Positions 7,021 through 11,411 of a stretch of DNA of 11,411 nt are shown piece by piece. Origin of the DNA: CABHOJ01 sp965649545 (GTDB lineage Bacteria; Pseudomonadota; Gammaproteobacteria; Burkholderiales; Methylophilaceae); the NCBI GenBank assembly GCA_965649545.1, contig CBFGLF010000054.1, positions 1 through 11,411 on the forward strand. The letters run 5' to 3'. Under the pieces are notes generated by a model that worked only from the letters and a program-made list of their open reading frames with translations, had not been told where the DNA came from and searched no databases. The translations under genes and the position numbers were made by a program. The stretch's first letter is position 1. Every line of letters begins with the position of its first letter.

Positions 7021-7795
7021 CCCAACGCAGGCCCTACACATCGACGCCCACGTGCACTTGCACGATCCCTCCAACGCCATGGGCGACCTGCGGCAAGCGG
7101 CAGAAGGCTTCATGTCCGCAGGGGATCTCCTACAGCCCGCGGTCGCCATGCTGGCGGAACGCGCCGGTTATGACGTGTTCGGTTTGCTGGCCTCACAATT
7201 GCCGTCGACAGATGAAACGGAGGTGTTGTGGTTCCAGCATGCGAGCCAGCATCTGATGCTGGTCGCCGGGCGTCAGATCATCACCTCCGAAGGTCTGGAG
7301 GTACTGGGCCTGGGAACACGTGCACTCGTGCCGGACGGATTGCCCCTGACTGAAGTCGTCGCCAGACTGAATGATGCCGATGCGCTCACCGTCCTGCCAT
7401 GGGCGGTAGGCAAATGGCTGGGCAGGCGTGGCCAGCTCATCGACCAATATCTCTCCCAGGCCCAGGCCGACCGGGTCTTCCTCGGGGACAACGGCGGCAG
7501 GCCCGCATGGTGGCCGGTACGCCAGTTCAACAGCGGCTTCAAGGTACTGGCCGGTTCGGACCCGCTGCCCCTCCCGGGTTCGGCCGGTATGGTCGGACGT
7601 TTCGGCTCGCGGATCGCGTTCACCCTGCCTGAACAAAAGCCGCTGCAAGCCCTGAAACAAGCCTTGCGCGACCCAGCCACGGAAGTCCTGCGCTACGGCA
7701 AGCCGGCTTCCAGCCCACGATTCCTCTGGGATCAGGGAAGACTGCGCGTCAAAGGCAAATCCCACCACGGCCAGATGATGGAGCAAGCCGCATGA
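7013..7795 (+). CDS. Putative PHP/amidohydrolase-like metal-dependent hydrolase
   Basis: A 260-residue soluble protein that I do not recognise as a characterised family. It begins with HIDAHVHLHD (9-18), the first-strand D-x-H-x-H metal motif of PHP-domain and amidohydrolase enzymes. GRQIITSEGLEVLGLG (86-101) resembles the second PHP motif (GxE-x-T...G-x-x-x-L-x-L), but with Gln at the usual Glu position. Later features are LPWAVGKWLGRRG (128-140), GDNGGRP (158-164) and GSDPLPLPG (181-189), where D183 could be a late metal ligand. A hydrolase acting on a phosphate or amide is a reasonable guess, not a demonstrated function. It overlaps the FAD oxidoreductase by 8 bp and the GT4 gene by 4 bp, so it is firmly embedded in the operon. 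Confidence 0.75.
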   Translation: MADPTQALHIDAHVHLHDPSNAMGDLRQAAEGFMSAGDLLQPAVAMLAERAGYDVFGLLASQLPSTDETEVLWFQHASQHLMLVAGRQIITSEGLEVLGLGTRALVPDGLPLTEVVARLNDADALTVLPWAVGKWLGRRGQLIDQYLSQAQADRVFLGDNGGRPAWWPVRQFNSGFKVLAGSDPLPLPGSAGMVGRFGSRIAFTLPEQKPLQALKQALRDPATEVLRYGKPASSPRFLWDQGRLRVKGKSHHGQMMEQAA

Positions 7796-8976
7796 AGATC
7801 CTCTTTCTCGCCCCACAGCCTTTCTACACCGAGCGCGGCACCCCGATCGCCGTCAAGCTGGCGGTGACCGCCCTGTGCCGCGATGGCCATCAGGTCGATT
7901 TGCTGACCTATCATCAGGGACAAGACATCGACATCCCCGGGATGCGGCTGTTCCGCGCAGGCCGTCCGCCGGGCGTAGACCAGGTGCCGATCGGATTCTC
8001 GATCAAGAAACTGCTGTGCGATGCCTGGCTCATGTTCAAGGCCTTCCGCTTGTTGCGCGGCGGCGACTACGATGTGGTGCATGCGGTCGAGGAATCCGTC
8101 TTCATCGGTCTGGTAGCGCGCCTGTTCTGGCGCTTCAAGCTGGTCTACGACATGGATTCCTTGATGGCGGATCAGATCGCCGAGAAATGGCCCCGCGCGG
8201 GCTGGCTATTACCGGTATTGCGCTGGTTCGAACATCAGGCCATGAAACGCGCCGATCTCGTGCTGGCGGTCTGCCCGCTGATCGCCGAGCGCGCGGCAGG
8301 TAGCGCCGCCAGTGGGCGCGTGCACCTGACACCGGATGTGGCGTTCGCGCCCGGCACGATCGACCAGCATCAAGTGCAGGATCTACGCGAGCTATGTCCC
8401 CAGCCCGGTCCGATCTCACTCTACGTCGGCAATCTCGAAGCCTATCAAGGCATCGACCTGTTGCTGGAAGCCCATGCCATGATCGACGCCAGCAAACGCG
8501 GCAACCTGCTGATCATCGGCGGCACGGAAGAGAGCATCGTCGCCTATCAGGAGAAAGCGGATTACCTCGGGTTGCGGCATCACGTCCGCTTCCTCGGCCA
8601 ACGCCCGCTCGACCATCTGTATTTCTATCTGCGACAGGCTGACATCCTCTGCTCGCCTCGACTCAAGGGCGTCAACACACCCATGAAGATCTACTCCTAC
8701 ATGCTGGCGGGCCGCGCCACCCTGGCGACCGACATCCCCAGCCATAGCCAGGTGCTGGATAGTGCCTCCGCATTACTGGTGGAGCCGGATGCGATCGAGA
8801 TGTCGGAAGGCTGGGCCTACCTGATCGCATCGCCTGAATTGCGTGACGAACTCGGCCACCAAGCCGCCGCCCATGCCGCCACCCACTACAGCGAGAAAGC
8901 CTTTCAAGACCGCCTGCGCGATGCTTATGCCGTGCTCAACCCACCTACGCCTATCTTGCGCGGCATGGTGGCTTGA
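7792..8976 (+). CDS. Glycosyltransferase family 4 (GT-B fold)
   Basis: A 394-residue cytosolic or membrane-associated GT-B enzyme. The N-terminal Rossmann domain starts MKILFLAPQPFYTERGTP, with the acceptor-side G-T-P loop at 16-18. The linker and second domain begin near SLYVGNLEAYQGIDLL (about 205-220), the usual GT4 start of the donor-binding half. The donor loop is PRLKGVNTPMKIYSYM (289-304), followed by AGRATLATDIPSH. At the position of the second Glu of the E-x7-E motif this protein has Ser302 in the context KIYSYM, a variant I recall from other GT4 proteins with the NTP-x-KIY motif. It probably adds one sugar to a lipid-linked intermediate before export by the flippase encoded next. 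GGAG (7780-7783) lies 8 nt before the ATG, which overlaps the preceding stop by 4 bp. Confidence 0.9.
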   Translation: MKILFLAPQPFYTERGTPIAVKLAVTALCRDGHQVDLLTYHQGQDIDIPGMRLFRAGRPPGVDQVPIGFSIKKLLCDAWLMFKAFRLLRGGDYDVVHAVEESVFIGLVARLFWRFKLVYDMDSLMADQIAEKWPRAGWLLPVLRWFEHQAMKRADLVLAVCPLIAERAAGSAASGRVHLTPDVAFAPGTIDQHQVQDLRELCPQPGPISLYVGNLEAYQGIDLLLEAHAMIDASKRGNLLIIGGTEESIVAYQEKADYLGLRHHVRFLGQRPLDHLYFYLRQADILCSPRLKGVNTPMKIYSYMLAGRATLATDIPSHSQVLDSASALLVEPDAIEMSEGWAYLIASPELRDELGHQAAAHAATHYSEKAFQDRLRDAYAVLNPPTPILRGMVA

Positions 8977-9009
8977 GCGCTTTGACCCTCACCGTCATAC
9001 CCCCATGCT

Positions 9010-10296
9010 ATGGCCGAATACATGATCAGTCCTGATGAGCGAGGCCCTGCCTTGAACCCCCTCAGCAAGGTCAAAACTTTGTTGTCAGGCGGGCCTATGG
9101 GGATCGCGCGGCGTGTCATCGCCGACCCGACCTTGCGCACGACCATGATATTCGGCTTGTCCGGACTGGCGTTCGCCCTGGGCAACCTGTTCCTCGCGCG
9201 CACCATGTCGGTCGACGCCTTCGGCAAATTCGCCCTCGCCATCGCCCTGTTCAATGTCTTCGGCCTGCTCACCCCGCTAGGTATCGACCAGGCGATCCTG
9301 CGGCATCGCATCGACCCCGGTCCACGTCTGCTGCTCATGATCTGCACCACCGGCGTCCTGATCGGTCTGGCGATCGGCACCCTGTTCTGGCTCTATACCG
9401 ATGTCCATGTGCTCAATGTGTGGTCATTGGCGCTGAGTATCGCCTCCGGCGGCGTCATCACGACCCTCATGGCCCTCGCTCGGGCGCAACACCGCGAATA
9501 TGTCGCGTTGCTGCTAGCGACCATGGCCAGCTGGGCCTTGTTGGCGATCGGCATCGCATCGTTCGTATTCCCGATGACCCATGCTTTCTATCCGATCGCG
9601 CTGTTCGGCATCGCCAATTTCGCGGCGGCTGTCGTCGGCTGGATCCTGCTGAGCAAGGCCCACCGGGTACCGCTCCATGAACGTGCCCGCATCCCCTGGG
9701 CCGAGTCCTGGTCATTGCTCGGCATCGCCACGATCGGCACGCTGACCCTGCAACTGGAACGGCTCATCATCCCGCCGACCATCGGCTTGCCGGAACTGGC
9801 ATTGTTCAGCGTCCTGGCATCGGTGGCGATCTTCCCCTTCCGTCTGCTCACCGCCAGTGCCGGCTTCTCGCTGGTACCGAAACTGCGGGCCGCCACTTGC
9901 CGCAAGGAGAAGCTGGTGATGATCCGGCGCGAATTGATGTCGGTGGGCATCCTCACCGTGCTGTCCAGCCTCTGCATCGTCATGATCGTACCGACGGTCA
10001 CCGACCTCTTCACCGGCGGCCGCTACCAGATCGGTTTCGGTCTCGCCCTCGCCGCTTGCATGAACGGGTACAGCAAAGTCATGCAGACCTTCCCGCGCGC
10101 ACTGATCACCGCCTGCGGTAGCGACCAGGAGATCGCCAAGCTCAACAAGCTAGGCTGGATCGGGCTCTGCACCAGCGTCATCGGCGGCTTCGTCGGCGCC
10201 CACTGGGCGCTTACCGGCCTCCTGTACGGCGTCGCCATCGGCAGCCTGGTCGGCACCATCCCGGCGATGGCCCTGGCAAGAAAGGTACTGAAATGA
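9010..10296 (+). CDS. Wzx/MATE-type oligosaccharide flippase (MVF superfamily)
   Basis: A hydrophobic protein of 428 residues with about 12 predicted transmembrane helices, the normal size and layout of Wzx-type polysaccharide transporters. FGLSGLAFALGNLFLARTM (48-66) forms the first helix, with the family's A/S-R-x-M/L turn, followed by DAFGKFALA. LQLERLIIPPTIGLPELALFSV (237-258) matches the conserved mid-protein segment of this family. It would flip a lipid-linked saccharide to the periplasmic face. The ATG at 9010 has no Shine-Dalgarno, nor does the ATG at 9022. An in-frame TTG at 9052 is preceded by GAGG (9041-9044) with a 7-nt spacer and would give 414 residues, so the true start may be there. 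Its stop overlaps the FkbH-like start by 4 bp. Confidence 0.9.
   Translation: MAEYMISPDERGPALNPLSKVKTLLSGGPMGIARRVIADPTLRTTMIFGLSGLAFALGNLFLARTMSVDAFGKFALAIALFNVFGLLTPLGIDQAILRHRIDPGPRLLLMICTTGVLIGLAIGTLFWLYTDVHVLNVWSLALSIASGGVITTLMALARAQHREYVALLLATMASWALLAIGIASFVFPMTHAFYPIALFGIANFAAAVVGWILLSKAHRVPLHERARIPWAESWSLLGIATIGTLTLQLERLIIPPTIGLPELALFSVLASVAIFPFRLLTASAGFSLVPKLRAATCRKEKLVMIRRELMSVGILTVLSSLCIVMIVPTVTDLFTGGRYQIGFGLALAACMNGYSKVMQTFPRALITACGSDQEIAKLNKLGWIGLCTSVIGGFVGAHWALTGLLYGVAIGSLVGTIPAMALARKVLK
9041..9044 (+). promoter_or_regulatory. Candidate ribosome binding site for an alternative TTG start
   Basis: GAGG, within AGCGAGG, lies 7 nt before an in-frame TTG at 9052-9054. This is the only Shine-Dalgarno-like element near the 5' end of the flippase gene, and starting here removes 14 weakly conserved N-terminal residues. 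Confidence 0.4.
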
Positions 10297-11411
10297 ACCG
10301 CCACCTCCATGCCGAACACAACGATTTCTCGGACTTGCGTGCGCGCTTGCGCCTGGTGGACATGAGCAAGCTCGACAGCGCCGCTTATCGCGCCATCAAC
10401 CGGGAGCTGAAAGCGATCAAACAAGGGCCGCAGTTGCGTGTGGCCTATCTGGGCAACATGACGCTGGACCTGCTACCGCCCTACGTGAACGCCAACTGCG
10501 CCCGTGTGGGCTGGCTGGCGAGCACGCACATGGGGCATTTCGGGCAGTATTTCCAGCAGTTGCATGCCCCGGAATTCCAGGGCTTCGACGCCGATATCGT
10601 GCTGCTGGTGCTGTCGTTGCGGCTATTGCGGCCGGACGCCCTCGCCAACATCGGCAGCCTGTCGGAAAGCCAGCGCCGCGCGCTGGTGGACGACGTGCTG
10701 GCGGAAGTGGACGCCTGGATCGACCAGGCGACGGCCACGAGCAAAGCCACCCTGCTGGTCGCGAATTTCCCGATCCCGACCTCGCCCGCGCTCGGGATCG
10801 CCGATGCCAAACAGGCCTATGGCGAGATCGAATGCTACCTGGAACTCAATCTGGCCCTGCAGCGGCGCTTGCGCGACCATCCACGCACGCAGTTGCTCGA
10901 TGTGGCCAGGATCGCCGCACAGCTAGGCCATGCGCAGGCCTTCGACGAGCGCCTGTTCCATCTCTCCAAATCCAACTGGTCCGACGCCATGATGGCCGCT
11001 GTCGGCAGGGAAGTGGCGCGCCATGTCCTCGCCGCACGCGGTACAGCAGCCAAATGCCTGGCACTCGACATCGATAACACCTTGTGGGGCGGCATCGTCG
11101 GCGAGGATGGTCCGATGGGTGTCAGGGTCGGTCATGGCGATGCCGAGAGCGAAGCCTTCCTGGCCTTTCAGCAACGGATACGCACGCTGAAGGATCGCGG
11201 CATCCTGCTCGCCCTCTGCAGCAAGAACAATCCTGCCGATGTGGATGAGGCGTTCCGGGCACGTCCCGAGATGCCGCTGCGCATGGAGGACTTCTCGGCA
11301 CGCGCCATCAGCTGGGACCCGAAACATCAAGGGCTGGTCGATATCGCCGCCGCTCTCAATATCGGCGTCGATGCGATCGTCTTCATCGACGACAATCCGG
11401 CCGAGATCCAG
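10293..11411 (+). CDS. FkbH-like HAD-superfamily (subfamily IIIC) protein, 3'-truncated by window end
   Basis: An open frame starts at ATG 10293 and runs without a stop to the last base, giving 373 codons. Residues 1 to about 240 form an SGNH-like N-terminal region, including LRVAYLGNMTLDLL (48-61). A HAD domain of the FkbH type follows: LALDIDNTLWGG with nucleophile D259 and D261, LALCSKNN with S310 and K311, and FIDDNPAE with D366-D367. FkbH proteins are known to dephosphorylate 1,3-bisphosphoglycerate and load the glyceryl unit onto an acyl carrier protein. They also occur in surface-polysaccharide clusters, where the product is less clear. The remaining C-terminal part, often a GNAT-like or acyltransferase-like tail, lies outside the window. 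AAAGG (10281-10285) is 7 nt upstream, and the start overlaps the flippase stop by 4 bp. Confidence 0.92.
   Translation, partial: MNRHLHAEHNDFSDLRARLRLVDMSKLDSAAYRAINRELKAIKQGPQLRVAYLGNMTLDLLPPYVNANCARVGWLASTHMGHFGQYFQQLHAPEFQGFDADIVLLVLSLRLLRPDALANIGSLSESQRRALVDDVLAEVDAWIDQATATSKATLLVANFPIPTSPALGIADAKQAYGEIECYLELNLALQRRLRDHPRTQLLDVARIAAQLGHAQAFDERLFHLSKSNWSDAMMAAVGREVARHVLAARGTAAKCLALDIDNTLWGGIVGEDGPMGVRVGHGDAESEAFLAFQQRIRTLKDRGILLALCSKNNPADVDEAFRARPEMPLRMEDFSARAISWDPKHQGLVDIAAALNIGVDAIVFIDDNPAEIQ

Overview
The window looks like part of a proteobacterial chromosome, most likely a betaproteobacterium. The evidence is a proteobacterial-type initiator tRNA with an encoded CCA end, GC-rich genes packed into overlapping operons, and protein families common in envelope-glycan clusters of that group. 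The assignment is inference; no phylogenetic marker protein is present. The main content is a cell-surface glycan or glycolipid biosynthesis locus built as two divergent operons. The right-hand operon runs off the window end.

Layout. At 1-77 (minus) lies tRNA-fMet, with its own recognisable sigma-70-type promoter at 118-147. A minus-strand operon covers 3652 down to 249. In transcription order it encodes a multi-pass GT39/ArnT-type membrane glycosyltransferase (1979-3652), a SAM-dependent class I methyltransferase (1226-1972) and an extended-SDR NAD(P)-binding epimerase/reductase resembling HpnA and dihydroflavonol reductases (249-1229). A 273-bp divergent intergenic region (3653-3925) separates it from the plus-strand operon.

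The plus-strand operon encodes: a canonical polyprenyl-phosphate glycosyltransferase of GT2 (3926-4867); an adjacent paralogue that has lost the usual GT2 active-site motifs (4871-5854); a GlpD-like FAD-dependent oxidoreductase (5851-7020); a small PHP/amidohydrolase-like putative metal hydrolase (7013-7795); a GT4 glycosyltransferase (7792-8976); a Wzx/MATE-type flippase (9010-10296); and the first 373 codons of an FkbH-like HAD protein (10293 onward). Most junctions are ATGA-type 4-bp overlaps, so the genes are probably co-translated.

How they may work together (inference). The GT2 enzyme would load a sugar onto undecaprenyl phosphate. The divergently encoded GT39 enzyme would use that lipid-linked donor on the periplasmic side. 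The GT4 enzyme would extend a cytoplasmic lipid-linked precursor, and the flippase would export it. The methyltransferase, SDR, FAD oxidoreductase, PHP-like hydrolase and FkbH would make or decorate an unusual residue, perhaps one containing a glyceryl group or another glycerol-phosphate-derived unit. The product cannot be named from sequence. The most unusual points are the degenerate GT2 partner, the coupled FAD-oxidoreductase/PHP-like pair, and an FkbH protein with no carrier protein, PKS or NRPS in view.
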